Positions 42,574 to 51,069 of a DNA stretch of 64,000 bases are shown in pieces. Origin of the DNA: Mycolicibacterium tokaiense (GTDB taxonomy: Bacteria > Actinomycetota > Actinomycetes > Mycobacteriales > Mycobacteriaceae); contig NZ_AP022600.1 of NCBI RefSeq assembly GCF_010725885.1, forward strand, positions 3,100,001-3,164,000, given 5' to 3'. Numbering within the stretch: the stretch's first letter is position 1; each line of letters begins with the position of its first letter. A program made the translations under genes and the position numbers. The notes under the pieces are model-generated. The model had not been told where the DNA came from and did not search any database. It saw only the letters and a program-made list of their open reading frames with translations.

Positions 42574-43626
42574 GTGCGGCCGACTATCAGGCAGGTCGCC
42601 GAGCGGGCGGGGGTCTCGACGGCGACGGTGTCGCGCGCGCTGTCGGGCGCACGCACCGTGTCCCCGGAATTGGCGCGCCGCATCGAGGACGCGGTCGCCG
42701 AGCTGGGGTACTCGAGCAACGGCATCGCCAGCTCGCTGCGGCGCAGCCGCACCGACACCGTCGGCATGGTGGTCCCCGACATCGCCAACCCGTTCTTCAC
42801 GGCACTGGTGAAGAACGTCGACCGGGTGCTGGCCGAACGCGGGCTGCAGATGCTGCTCTGCGACGCGCAGTCCAGCCCGCAGGTGGAGGCCGATCGACTC
42901 TCCTCATTGATCAACCGGCGGGTGGACGGCATCATCATCAGCCCCACCAACGAGATCGACAGCGGCCCCGCGGTGCGGGCGGCGTCCGCCCGGGTTCCCG
43001 TGGTGCAGATCGACCGCCGGGCCCGCGACACCGACACCGATTGGGTGGGCATCGACGACGACTTCGCCCAGTCCCTGATCGTCGGCCACCTGTGCGAGCG
43101 CGGGGTGCGGTCGGCGGCGTTCGTCAGCGCCCAGCCCACCGACTCGTCCACCGAACTGCGTCATGCCGGACTGCTGAAACACGCTGGTGCACAAGGCATC
43201 ACCGTGCACCCGGACGCGGTGCTGATGGGGGAGTACTCCACGCGGTGGGGACAGCAGGCCGGGGCCCGGATTCTGGCGTCGGATACCCGGCCGGACGCCA
43301 TCGTCTGCGGCAACGACCTCATCGCCCTCGGTGTGCTGCAGGCCTGCCGCGATGCCGGGGTCGCGGTACCGGAGCAGATGGTGGTGACGGGCTTCGACGA
43401 CATTCCCTTTGCGGCGCTGAGCACCCCGCCGCTGACCACCATCGCCCAGCCGCTGGCCGACATCGCCGCCGAAGGGGTGCGGTTGCTGGCCCAGGCCATC
43501 GACGGCACCGCCACCACGCAGACCATCCGGGCCTCGCTGGGATCGCGTCTGGTGGTGCGCCAGTCCACGGTGATTTGTGGAGTGTCACCGGCGGACACCG
43601 CCGGTGACACTCCACAAATCACGTGA
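42574..43626 (+). CDS. LacI-family regulator of the NMT1-type importer cluster
   Basis: This roughly 350-aa repressor begins with a LacI HTH (RPTIRQVAERAGVSTATVSRAL, residues 2-23) and carries the periplasmic-binding-like sensor domain with PNPFFT-like IANPFF and GFDDIPFAAL. It is divergent from the importer operon, with two identical operators between. The GTG at 42574 puts the HTH at the N-terminus and follows a GAGGGG stretch; GTG 42538 is an alternative. The last 18 residues (VICGVSPADTAGDTPQIT) are encoded by hairpin T2, so the natural C-terminus seems replaced by repeat-derived sequence. Confidence 0.85.
   Translation: MRPTIRQVAERAGVSTATVSRALSGARTVSPELARRIEDAVAELGYSSNGIASSLRRSRTDTVGMVVPDIANPFFTALVKNVDRVLAERGLQMLLCDAQSSPQVEADRLSSLINRRVDGIIISPTNEIDSGPAVRAASARVPVVQIDRRARDTDTDWVGIDDDFAQSLIVGHLCERGVRSAAFVSAQPTDSSTELRHAGLLKHAGAQGITVHPDAVLMGEYSTRWGQQAGARILASDTRPDAIVCGNDLIALGVLQACRDAGVAVPEQMVVTGFDDIPFAALSTPPLTTIAQPLADIAAEGVRLLAQAIDGTATTQTIRASLGSRLVVRQSTVICGVSPADTAGDTPQIT
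43570..43622. terminator. Bidirectional terminator hairpin T2 (repeat family), perfect 25-bp stem
   Basis: Arms 43570-43594 and 43598-43622 are perfectly complementary with a 3-nt loop (ACA). The outer part matches T1 and T3. It lies inside the 3' end of the lacI frame, and its right arm supplies the minus-strand TGA stop of menJ. No T-tract follows on either strand. Confidence 0.85.
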
Positions 43627-44851
43627 AGGGCTTGCGGCGATCCAGCCGTCGTGACCCGGCGCCGGCGCCACGCCACAGCTTGGCCACCCAGTCGGCATCC
43701 TCGTCGGTCACGAGGTTGCCCATCACCCGCACCGCGATGCCCATCAGCAGCTGCGAGCGCATCGCCAGCGGACCGGCCAGCGGCAGGAACCGGGGAATGG
43801 TCAACAACAGCGCCAACCGCCGCGCCACCGAGAAGCCGCGAGAGTAGTGCTGTTGCAGCACCGCCGGCCAGGCCTCGGTCAGATCACCGGAGCCCAGTAG
43901 CTCGGCCGCCAGCCGGCCGGTCTCCATGCCGTAGTCGATGCCCTCGCCGTTGAGCGGATTCACACACGCCGCGGCGTCACCGATCAGCATCCAGTTCGGT
44001 CCCGCCACCCCGGAGACGGCGCCACCCATCGGCAGCAGGGCCGACGACACCGCACGGGGTTCGCCCTCGAAACCCCACTCCTGGGCCTTGAGCGCGGCGT
44101 AGTGCTTGATCAGCGGCCGCAGCGCCACCTCGGCGGGCCGCGTGGCGGTGGCCAGCGCGCCGACGCCGATGTTCACCTCACCGTTGCCCAGCGGGAAGAT
44201 CCACCCGTAGCCCGGCAGCACCGTGCCGTCGACGGCCCGCAACTCCAGATCCGAGGTCAGCCACGGGTCCGACGCCCTGGGCGACGAGAGGTAGGCCCGC
44301 CCGGCAACCCCGTACACCGTCTCCTGGTGCCACTGCCGGCCCAGCACCCGCCCCAACGTCGAGCGGGCGCCGTCGGCGACGATCAGCTCCCGGCAGCTCA
44401 CCCGGTGCCCGTCGGCGAGCACCACCGCCGACACCCGGCCCGACGAATCATGTTCCACCGACACCGCTTTGACGCCCAACAACATCGCTGCCCCCGAGGC
44501 CTCCGCGGCCGCGCGCACGCGGTCGTCGAGTTCGGTTCGCGGCACCGCGGACCCGGTGGCCGGAAACGACGGCCCGGGCCAGCGCACCTGCACCGCGGAA
44601 CCGAAGCCCGACATCCGCAGTCCGTGGTGGCGGATGTGGCCGTCGAGCCACGGTCCGAGCCCCAGGTGCTCCAGTTCGGCAACCGCCCGCGGGGTCAGTC
44701 CGTCGCCGCAGGATTTGTCCCGCGGGAAGGTCGCCGCATCGATCACCAGCACATCGCGGCCGGCTCTGGCGGCCCACGCCGCCGCCGCCGAACCGGCCGG
44801 TCCGGCGCCGATGACAACCACATCGGCAGCGCTGGCGGGGAGGGCATTCAT
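43619..44851 (-). CDS. menJ: Menaquinone reductase MenJ (geranylgeranyl-reductase family flavoprotein)
   Basis: MenJ saturates the beta-isoprene unit of menaquinone, producing MK-9(II-H2). The 410-aa FAD protein has the dinucleotide motif VVIGAGPAGSAAAAWAA (about 11-27), the geranylgeranyl-reductase hallmark FPRDKSCGDGLTPRA (about 42-56), the DG motif ADGARSTLGR and GDAAACVNPLNGEGI. It matches M. tuberculosis Rv0561c and is divergent from grcC1. The ATG at 44851 gives the family N-terminus; a longer frame running through grcC1 is spurious. Confidence 0.94.
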   Translation of the reverse strand: MNALPASAADVVVIGAGPAGSAAAAWAARAGRDVLVIDAATFPRDKSCGDGLTPRAVAELEHLGLGPWLDGHIRHHGLRMSGFGSAVQVRWPGPSFPATGSAVPRTELDDRVRAAAEASGAAMLLGVKAVSVEHDSSGRVSAVVLADGHRVSCRELIVADGARSTLGRVLGRQWHQETVYGVAGRAYLSSPRASDPWLTSDLELRAVDGTVLPGYGWIFPLGNGEVNIGVGALATATRPAEVALRPLIKHYAALKAQEWGFEGEPRAVSSALLPMGGAVSGVAGPNWMLIGDAAACVNPLNGEGIDYGMETGRLAAELLGSGDLTEAWPAVLQQHYSRGFSVARRLALLLTIPRFLPLAGPLAMRSQLLMGIAVRVMGNLVTDEDADWVAKLWRGAGAGSRRLDRRKPFT

Positions 44852-44872
44852 GATGCCCAGTATGTTGGACCC
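44852..44872. promoter_or_regulatory. Compact divergent promoter of menJ and grcC1
   Basis: Only 21 bp separate the two start codons. TATGTT (44861-44866) lies 6 nt before the grcC1 GTG, a leaderless arrangement. On the opposite strand CATACT overlaps the same bases and sits about 8 nt before the menJ ATG. The two polymerases should exclude each other. Confidence 0.5.
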
Positions 44873-45880
44873 GTGAGGACACCGGCGAGCGTGGTGGCGG
44901 GCGTGGATTTCGGCGATGCCGAGTTGGCCGCGAGTGTCCGCGACGGCGTGACGCAGATCGAGCAACTGATGGCCACTGAACTGGGCAAAGCCGACGAGCT
45001 GATGTCCGAGGCCGTGCACCACCTGTTCCTGGCGGGCGGCAAGCGGTTCCGGCCGCTGTTCACCGTGCTGTCGGCGTCGCTGGGTCCCGACCCCACCAAC
45101 AACGACGTGGTGATCGCCGGAGCCGTCATCGAGATGGTGCACCTGGCCACGCTGTACCACGACGACGTGATGGACGAGGCGCAGGTGCGGCGCGGAGCCA
45201 CCAGTGCCAACGCCCGCTGGAGCAACAACATCGCGATCCTGGCCGGCGACTATCTCTTCGCCACCGCCTCGCGGCTGGTGTCGCGGCTGGGACCGGAGGC
45301 CGTGCTGGTGATCGCCGACACCTTCGCCCAACTGGTCACCGGGCAGATGCGTGAGACCCGCGGTGTCACCGAGGGCGGCGACCCCATCGATCACTACCTC
45401 AAGGTGGTCTACGAGAAGACGGCGTGCCTGATCGCCGCGTCGGGCCGGTTCGGCGCGACGTTCTCCGGGGCCGACGACGAGCAGATCGAGCGACTGTTCC
45501 GCCTCGGCGGCATCGTGGGCACGGCCTTCCAGATCTCCGACGACATCATCGACATCGACAGCGATCCCGATGAGTCGGGCAAGCTGCCGGGCACCGATCT
45601 GCGCGAGGGGGTGCACACGCTGCCCGTGCTCTACGCACTCCGTGAGGACGGCCCGGATGCCGAGCGCCTGCGCACCCTGCTGGCCAAGCCGCTGGAGGAC
45701 GACGCGGAGGTGGCCGAGGCCCTGGGTCTGCTGCGGGCGTCCACCGGCATGGCCAAGGCCAAGCAGACGGTGATGAGCTACGCCGAGCAGGCCCGCCAGG
45801 AGCTGGCGGCGCTGCCCGATGTGTCCGGCCGGCGGGCGCTGGAGTCGCTGGTGGAGTACACCGTCCATCGCCACGGCTGA
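44873..45880 (+). CDS. grcC1: Polyprenyl (all-trans) diphosphate synthase GrcC1
   Basis: This 335-aa trans-prenyltransferase makes the isoprenoid tail used for menaquinone. Seen: the first aspartate-rich motif YHDDVMDEAQVRRG (FARM), GGKRFRPLF, the QMRETRG region, and the second aspartate-rich motif ISDDIIDIDSD (SARM). There is no bulky aromatic block directly before the FARM (HLATLYHDD), consistent with a long-chain product. It corresponds to M. tuberculosis Rv0562. The GTG at 44873 fits a leaderless mRNA. Confidence 0.93.
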   Translation: MRTPASVVAGVDFGDAELAASVRDGVTQIEQLMATELGKADELMSEAVHHLFLAGGKRFRPLFTVLSASLGPDPTNNDVVIAGAVIEMVHLATLYHDDVMDEAQVRRGATSANARWSNNIAILAGDYLFATASRLVSRLGPEAVLVIADTFAQLVTGQMRETRGVTEGGDPIDHYLKVVYEKTACLIAASGRFGATFSGADDEQIERLFRLGGIVGTAFQISDDIIDIDSDPDESGKLPGTDLREGVHTLPVLYALREDGPDAERLRTLLAKPLEDDAEVAEALGLLRASTGMAKAKQTVMSYAEQARQELAALPDVSGRRALESLVEYTVHRHG

Positions 45881-45954
45881 GCCCGGGAACCCAGATCGCC
45901 GCTCCTGTCGTTAGATGAGCTGACATAGTCGCAATTTCTCGCAGGAGGACGCTG

Positions 45955-46854
45955 ATGACCTGGCACACGGGTGGCAATCAGATCAAGACGTTCTTGCTCT
46001 TGATCGGGTTCACCGCCCTGATCGGTTTCATCGGGTTCCTGTTCGCCGGCGTCACGGGCAACACGGTGTGGATCTGGGGCGCCCTGGTCTTCGCGCTCGG
46101 CATGAACTTCTATACCTACTTCAACAGCGACAAACTCGCGCTGCGGGCCATGCATGCGCAGCCGGTCACCGAGATCCAGGCGCCGGTGATGTACAAGATC
46201 GTGCGCGAGCTCGCCACTGCCGCCCACCAGCCCATGCCGCGGCTCTACATCTCCGACACCGCCAACCCGAATGCCTTTGCGACAGGCCGTAATCCGCGCA
46301 ACGCAGCGGTGTGCTGCACCACCGGGATCCTGCAGATCCTCAACGAACGTGAACTACGCGCCGTGCTGGGCCATGAGCTGTCCCACGTCTACAACCGCGA
46401 CATCCTGATCTCCTGCGTCGCCGGGGCGATGGCGTCGGTGATCACCGCGCTGGCCAACATCGCCTGGATCGCGGGCATGTTCGGCGGCAACAACCGCCAG
46501 GGCAACGGCGGCAACTTTCTGGTGATCCTGCTGATCCAGCTGCTCGGCCCCATCGCCGCCACTGTGGTCCGCATGGCGGTGTCACGGTCGCGGGAGTACC
46601 AGGCCGACCAGTCGGGTGCCGAGCTCACCGGTGACCCGCTGGCCCTGGCGTCGGCGCTGCGCAAGATCTCCGGTGGCGTCGAGATGGCGCCGCTGCCGCC
46701 GGATCCCAAACTGGCCGACCAGGCGCACCTGATGATCGCCAGCCCGTTCCGGGCCGGGGAGAAGATCGGCAAGCTGTTCTCGACGCACCCGCCGATCGCC
46801 GACCGCATCCGGCGCCTCGAGGACATGGCGGGCCGGGGCCCCGGGCACTACTGA
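45955..46854 (+). CDS. htpX: Membrane zinc metalloprotease HtpX
   Basis: This 299-aa inner-membrane protease degrades misfolded membrane proteins. Seen: two N-terminal transmembrane segments (about 13-35 and 37-55), the zinc motif [10 protein letters not shown] (about 140-149), two further membrane segments (about 157-177 and 185-205), and the third zinc ligand region [11 protein letters not shown] (about 214-224). A strong AGGAGG site (45943-45948) precedes the ATG. It matches M. tuberculosis Rv0563 next to grcC1. Its stop lies 6 bp from a convergent gene with no visible terminator. Confidence 0.95.
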   Translation: MTWHTGGNQIKTFLLLIGFTALIGFIGFLFAGVTGNTVWIWGALVFALGMNFYTYFNSDKLALRAMHAQPVTEIQAPVMYKIVRELATAAHQPMPRLYISDTANPNAFATGRNPRNAAVCCTTGILQILNERELRAVLGHELSHVYNRDILISCVAGAMASVITALANIAWIAGMFGGNNRQGNGGNFLVILLIQLLGPIAATVVRMAVSRSREYQADQSGAELTGDPLALASALRKISGGVEMAPLPPDPKLADQAHLMIASPFRAGEKIGKLFSTHPPIADRIRRLEDMAGRGPGHY

Positions 46855-46860
46855 GCCGGC

Positions 46861-48384
46861 TCAGGCCGCGTCGCGGCTCGCGGTCGCTGTCTTCCCGGTC
46901 GGTGTCTTCTCGGTGACCTTGTCCTTGACCGGCTTCGTGTCTGTGTCTGTGTCCAGGTCCTTCACCGGAGCGGTCTCGCCGTCGGTGGGATCGTCGGCGT
47001 CCTCGTCGGTGGTGTCCGGCTCGGGTGCCTCGGTCGGCTCCTGGGCGGGTTCTTCGGTGTCCTCGGTCGGCTCTTCGTCCTCGACCGGCTCTTCGGTGTC
47101 CTCGACCGGATCTTCCTCGGCGGCGTCCTCGTCTGTCGGCTCCTCGGCAGGCGCAGGTTCCTCGTCCTCGCCGACCGGGACCTCGACGTCGGGCGTGGGT
47201 TCGGTCACCTCATCGGTGGGCTCGTCGTCGGCCGGCTTCGGGGTCTTGTCGGACGGCTCCTTGTCCTTGTCCTTGGAGCCCGAATCCGAATTCGACTCGT
47301 CGGCCACCTCTGCCGCGGCCAGGCTGGAGGTGGCGTCTTTGTCCGAGCGGTGTCCGACGAACAGCGACTCGATGCCCTCCTTGACCCCGACGATGAAGTC
47401 GAGGACCACCTTGATGGTGTCGGCCATGGTGGGCAGCAGACTGTTGCCGTCGGTGGTGGCGTCGCGGTACCCCCAGTAGACCAGCGCGGTGAGCGCAGGT
47501 TCGAGGACGTCGGCAAGTTCATTGCCGAACAAGCCGAAGTAGTCACGCAGCGGACGGACCAGCGGCAGCGGCCCGTCGTCCTCGTAGGTGACGTAGGTGA
47601 CCCCGTTACGCGTCTCGACCTTGGCCTTCACCAGCGTGCCGTCGGGGTTCTTGAAGGTGACGTAGAGGACGCCGTCGATGCGCTCGGTGGTGACGTCCAG
47701 GCCGTCGCACGACATGTTCAACCGGCACGTCACGCTGCCGTCGGCGTTGACCTGCACGGGCGACAGCGCGCGGGTGAGGTAGGCCGCGACGGAGTTGGTC
47801 AGCGCCAGGGGATTGAGCAGCGACACCGCGGCGTAGGAGTTGAAGTCGTAGCCGAAGCTCGTCACCACATCACCCTGCGTCGGGCCGGCGACCGGAACAT
47901 CCGGGGCAGGGGGAGTGACGACCGCCTCGCCGACCTGCAGCGACGGCAGATCGAACGACACCACCGGGCTGCCGGGCGGCGGGATATCGGGGACGGTGGC
48001 CGGGCCGGTGGGCGCCAGCGGAGGGAGCAGTTGGGGCGGCAGGTTCCAGCCCTGTTGGTTGATGAACGGCATGGTGCTGGTGACGCCCAGGGCCGTGGAC
48101 GGGACCATGCCGTCCGGCCCGGACTCGTCCAACGCGCTCCAGATGCCGAACGGTCCGGTGAGGAAGTTGACCATGACGCCCCGGCTGTCCGAGGGCAGCA
48201 GGCGCTGCTGAATGGCATCGGCGATACCGCCCACGCCGTCGATCTCGCCGGAGCCGTCATCCATCAGCAGCGCGGCCAACAGCAAGGGGGGCGCAGCCGT
48301 CAGAGGCTGGATGACGGTGAGACCGGCGACGCTCACGGCAACGGCAGCTGTCGTCAATATCGACGACCGCAAATCCCCCGCCAC
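46861..48384 (-). CDS. Secreted protein with long acidic Pro/Glu/Asp/Thr-rich tail
   Basis: This 507-aa protein is of unknown function. It has a hydrophobic N-terminal signal (residues about 8-32), a globular part up to about 345 with two cysteines (CRLNMSC, about 229-235), and a tail of roughly 150 residues (about 355-507) dominated by E, D, P and T with repeats of the type EEPxED and PTEDTEEP. The tail is certainly disordered and highly negative. Such tails can span the mycobacterial cell wall or bind cations. Start: GTG at 48384 with a GGGAGG site. I recognise no enzymatic motif. Confidence 0.8.
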   Translation of the reverse strand: MAGDLRSSILTTAAVAVSVAGLTVIQPLTAAPPLLLAALLMDDGSGEIDGVGGIADAIQQRLLPSDSRGVMVNFLTGPFGIWSALDESGPDGMVPSTALGVTSTMPFINQQGWNLPPQLLPPLAPTGPATVPDIPPPGSPVVSFDLPSLQVGEAVVTPPAPDVPVAGPTQGDVVTSFGYDFNSYAAVSLLNPLALTNSVAAYLTRALSPVQVNADGSVTCRLNMSCDGLDVTTERIDGVLYVTFKNPDGTLVKAKVETRNGVTYVTYEDDGPLPLVRPLRDYFGLFGNELADVLEPALTALVYWGYRDATTDGNSLLPTMADTIKVVLDFIVGVKEGIESLFVGHRSDKDATSSLAAAEVADESNSDSGSKDKDKEPSDKTPKPADDEPTDEVTEPTPDVEVPVGEDEEPAPAEEPTDEDAAEEDPVEDTEEPVEDEEPTEDTEEPAQEPTEAPEPDTTDEDADDPTDGETAPVKDLDTDTDTKPVKDKVTEKTPTGKTATASRDAA

Positions 48385-48631
48385 GCAACCGCCTCCCCCA
48401 GAAACACCTGATAATTCACTGAGCAGTGTACGGCCTGCAGACCGTTGCTGAAAGGTATTGCGGACGCCAGCTCAGCTGCGGGTCTTGGCAGATATTGACG
48501 TGTGCGCGCAGAGTGGCATTCATTCGGCGATTCTGGCGTTTTCCTGAGCTTTACTGGCGGCATCCTCAGGTTCTGCGGCGAACTCATTCCAGGCTGGTAA
48601 CACCGAGCGGGTCCTGCGACGAACCTCTAGT

Positions 48632-49171
48632 GTGAGCAGTGTGCTGAGCAGAGTCCTGATCGCGGCCTGCTGCGCGGGTGCAGCGTTGGCCGGTTCGTCG
48701 TCGGTGGCCGCCGCGGAGCCCGCGCCGCCTCCTCCGCCGCCGCCGAACATCAATGGCTTCACCCCGGTGGTGCCCTCGGACTACGAGGTGCAGCCGGGCC
48801 TGTACGGCTTCACCACACCTTCGGGCATCACGTGCGTCGTCAGTCGCAGCACCGCCTACGGCTGCAACGGGCCGTTCCCCGGCGCACCCAACGGCGCCAA
48901 CATGATCACCGGCGGCGCCAACGGCATGCCCGGGTTCACCAACTCGCCGCGGCCGCTGTTCGTCTCCGACACCCCCGCCAAACCGCTGCCGGTGAATTCG
49001 CGGCTCAGCTACGGCACCATCAGCTGCGGTGTGGACGGGGCCGGCGCGGCCATCTGCACCAACAGCTTTGATCAGACCGGCTTCGTGCTGGGCCCGGCCA
49101 CCAGCTGGAACTTCGGCGCCGTCAACCCGCTGCTGGATCGTCCCGAAGGCACCAACCCGTACGCGAACTGA
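48632..49171 (+). CDS. Small secreted protein
   Basis: This 179-aa exported protein has a signal peptide (hydrophobic residues about 7-26, cleavage near AAAEPAP) followed by a proline run (PPPPPPP) and a domain with four cysteines (CVV, YGC, ISC, AIC) likely forming two disulfides. The spacing around ITCVVSRSTAYGCNGPF and ISCGVDGAGAAICTN resembles a family of mycobacterial hypothetical exported proteins. The function is unknown. The GTG at 48632 has no clear ribosome site; the GTG nine bases on is an alternative. Confidence 0.78.
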   Translation: MSSVLSRVLIAACCAGAALAGSSSVAAAEPAPPPPPPPNINGFTPVVPSDYEVQPGLYGFTTPSGITCVVSRSTAYGCNGPFPGAPNGANMITGGANGMPGFTNSPRPLFVSDTPAKPLPVNSRLSYGTISCGVDGAGAAICTNSFDQTGFVLGPATSWNFGAVNPLLDRPEGTNPYAN

Positions 49172-49178
49172 GCACCAG

Positions 49179-49243
49179 GCGTTGAGGCTGCGCTGACGCC
49201 CGTGGTTCGGCCGAAATGGCGGGCGTGGTTGCAGTCTCAACGC
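49179..49243. terminator. Nested hairpin between convergent genes
   Basis: The outer arms (49179-49191 and 49231-49243, 12 of 13 paired plus a G-T) and inner arms ACGCCCG/CGGGCGT (49196-49202 and 49220-49226) form a long nested hairpin directly after the secreted-protein gene. It resembles the T1-T3 hairpins in size but not in sequence. The rest of the gap to 49462 contains only an unconvincing open frame. Confidence 0.55.
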
Positions 49244-49462
49244 ACCCATCTCTGCCGGCGCCGTGCGCGCCATGGCAGAACAGCATCGCCGCGCCCGCGG
49301 GCTGACCCAGCTGGACAAGCTGATCGACCGCGTGCAGTACGCCCGAGACCTCGAGCGCAGCGACTACATCGCCCACGTCGGGTGGCTCGATATCCGCGTC
49401 ATCGGAACTCACCCGGAAGCGCGCATCGTGCGACGGGTCAGTGACGCGTGTGTGATGCGCGG

Positions 49463-49942
49463 CTACGGACCCGGCACAAACCGCCGGGCGATCGGCAACC
49501 ACTTCTGCAGATCGTCGGAGGTCTCGTACTCCGAGTCCAACAGGTAGAGGCTGGGCGCCGGGCAGCTCGCGCCGATCTCCACCAGCACCGGACGCAAGGT
49601 CAGCTCGGGTGCCAACGCATGGGCATACGACCCCCCGAGCATCAGCGGGAACGTGGTGGTCTGGCCGAGCTCGCCGGCGCCGAACTGGTCGAGGAACAGC
49701 TTCAGCAGACCGGTGTAGGTGGCCTTGAACGTCGGGGACGCCACCACCAGCACGTCCGTTGACTTCACGATCTCCTTGGCCTCGGCCACTTTCGGGTCAC
49801 CCCAGCCGAGCAGTCCGGCGCCGAGTTCGACGACCTCGACGACGTGCTCGGGCGCTGCACCGGTGAGTTCGCGCGTCACCAGTTCAGCGGCGGCGCGGGT
49901 TCGCGAGTGGGGCTTGGGGTTTCCGACGACGACAACAGCCAT
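49463..49942 (-). CDS. NADPH-dependent FMN reductase (flavodoxin-like)
   Basis: This 159-aa flavodoxin-fold protein begins MAVVVVGNPKPHSRTR, the FMN-phosphate-binding loop (GNPKPxSRT), and continues with VVASPTFKATYTGLLKLFLDQFG, the classical second flavin loop of the FMN_red family. It probably reduces FMN, azo compounds or quinones with NADPH. The ATG at 49942 matches the family N-terminus; a 28-residue upstream extension is not needed. It lies 40 bp downstream of gpsA and may be cotranscribed with it. Confidence 0.87.
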   Translation of the reverse strand: MAVVVVGNPKPHSRTRAAAELVTRELTGAAPEHVVEVVELGAGLLGWGDPKVAEAKEIVKSTDVLVVASPTFKATYTGLLKLFLDQFGAGELGQTTTFPLMLGGSYAHALAPELTLRPVLVEIGASCPAPSLYLLDSEYETSDDLQKWLPIARRFVPGP

Positions 49943-49982
49943 GGCCCCAGTCAACACGTAACCGGCGCCGGGTGCAGCGTCG

Positions 49983-51008
49983 TCAGAACCCGCTGCCGTG
50001 CACCTCATGGCCGGGCTTCTCGGCAATCAGGCCGTGATAGGCCTGTTCCACGGAGGATCCGTGGTTGATCACCGCATCCACTTCGCGGGCGATCGGCATC
50101 GGGATGCCGTACTTGTCGGCGAACTCCATGATCACGCTGGCGGCTTTGACGCCCTCGGCCACCTGGTTCATCGACGCGATGATCTCGCTGAGCGGCTTAC
50201 CGGAGCCGAGTTGCTCGCCGACGTGCCGGTTGCGGCTGCGCTGGGAGGTGCAGGTGACGATGAGATCACCCATGCCGGCGAGCCCTGCGAAGGTGTCGCG
50301 CGAACCGCCCAATGCCACGCCCAGCTTCGACATCTCCGCGACGGCCCGCGCCATCACCATGGCTCTGGTGTTCTCGCCGATCCCCAGCGAGTACCCCATG
50401 CCGACGGCGATGGCGTACACGTTCTTCAACGCGCCGGCCATCTCCACCCCGCACACGTCGTCGGTGGTGTACGTGCGGAAACGCTTGGTGCGGAACAGGT
50501 TCGCGAGGTTGGCCGCCAGGTGCTGGTCGGGCATCGCGAGTACGGCCGCGGCAGCGTAACCGTCGGCGACCTCGCGGGCGATGTTCGGGCCGGCCAGGAT
50601 TCCGGCGGGGTGGCCGGGCAGCACCTCGTCGACGATCTCGCTCATCCGCAGATTGGTGCCCTGCTCGAGCCCTTTGACCAATGACACCACCGGCACCCAC
50701 GGGCGCAGCTCGCGAGCCAGCTCGGTCAGCACCCCGCGAAACCCGTGCGAGGGCACACCCATGACGATGACGTCGGCGCAGTTGGCTGCTTCGGAAAAGT
50801 CGGTGGTGGCCCGCAACGACTCGGGCAGGGCGGTGTCGTCACCCAGGTACCGCGAGTTGCGATGGTTGTTGTTGATGTCGGCGGCGGTCTCCTCGGCGCG
50901 GACCCACTGCAGCGTCGGCCCGCGTCGGGCACAGATGGACGCGACGGTGGTTCCCCAGGAACCACCACCGAGCACGACGACCTTGGGATCACGCTGAGCG
51001 GGAGGCAT
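49983..51008 (-). CDS. gpsA: NAD(P)-dependent glycerol-3-phosphate dehydrogenase GpsA
   Basis: GpsA reduces dihydroxyacetone phosphate to sn-glycerol-3-phosphate for phospholipid synthesis. The 341-aa protein has VVVLGGGSWGTTVAS (about 9-23), the catalytic lysine in GVEMAGALKNVYAIAVG (about 189-205), and the domain motif GLAGMGDLIVTCTS with RNRHVGEQLG. It corresponds to M. tuberculosis Rv0564c. The start is ATG 51008. Confidence 0.95.
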   Translation of the reverse strand: MPPAQRDPKVVVLGGGSWGTTVASICARRGPTLQWVRAEETAADINNNHRNSRYLGDDTALPESLRATTDFSEAANCADVIVMGVPSHGFRGVLTELARELRPWVPVVSLVKGLEQGTNLRMSEIVDEVLPGHPAGILAGPNIAREVADGYAAAAVLAMPDQHLAANLANLFRTKRFRTYTTDDVCGVEMAGALKNVYAIAVGMGYSLGIGENTRAMVMARAVAEMSKLGVALGGSRDTFAGLAGMGDLIVTCTSQRSRNRHVGEQLGSGKPLSEIIASMNQVAEGVKAASVIMEFADKYGIPMPIAREVDAVINHGSSVEQAYHGLIAEKPGHEVHGSGF

Positions 51009-51069
51009 GGCGATCAGCGTATTGCGCAGCCCGCAACTTGACGGGCGGTTGGTGAATCCCGTTGCTGGG

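Noticed and set aside
43619-45874. A 751-codon frame extending menJ through grcC1
   Set aside because: The flavoprotein motif begins directly after the ATG at 44851; the upstream part is antisense to grcC1.
49263-49547. A 94-codon plus-strand frame between the secreted-protein gene and the FMN reductase gene
   Set aside because: It overlaps the 3' end of a well-supported reductase gene, has no ribosome site and shows no recognisable domain.
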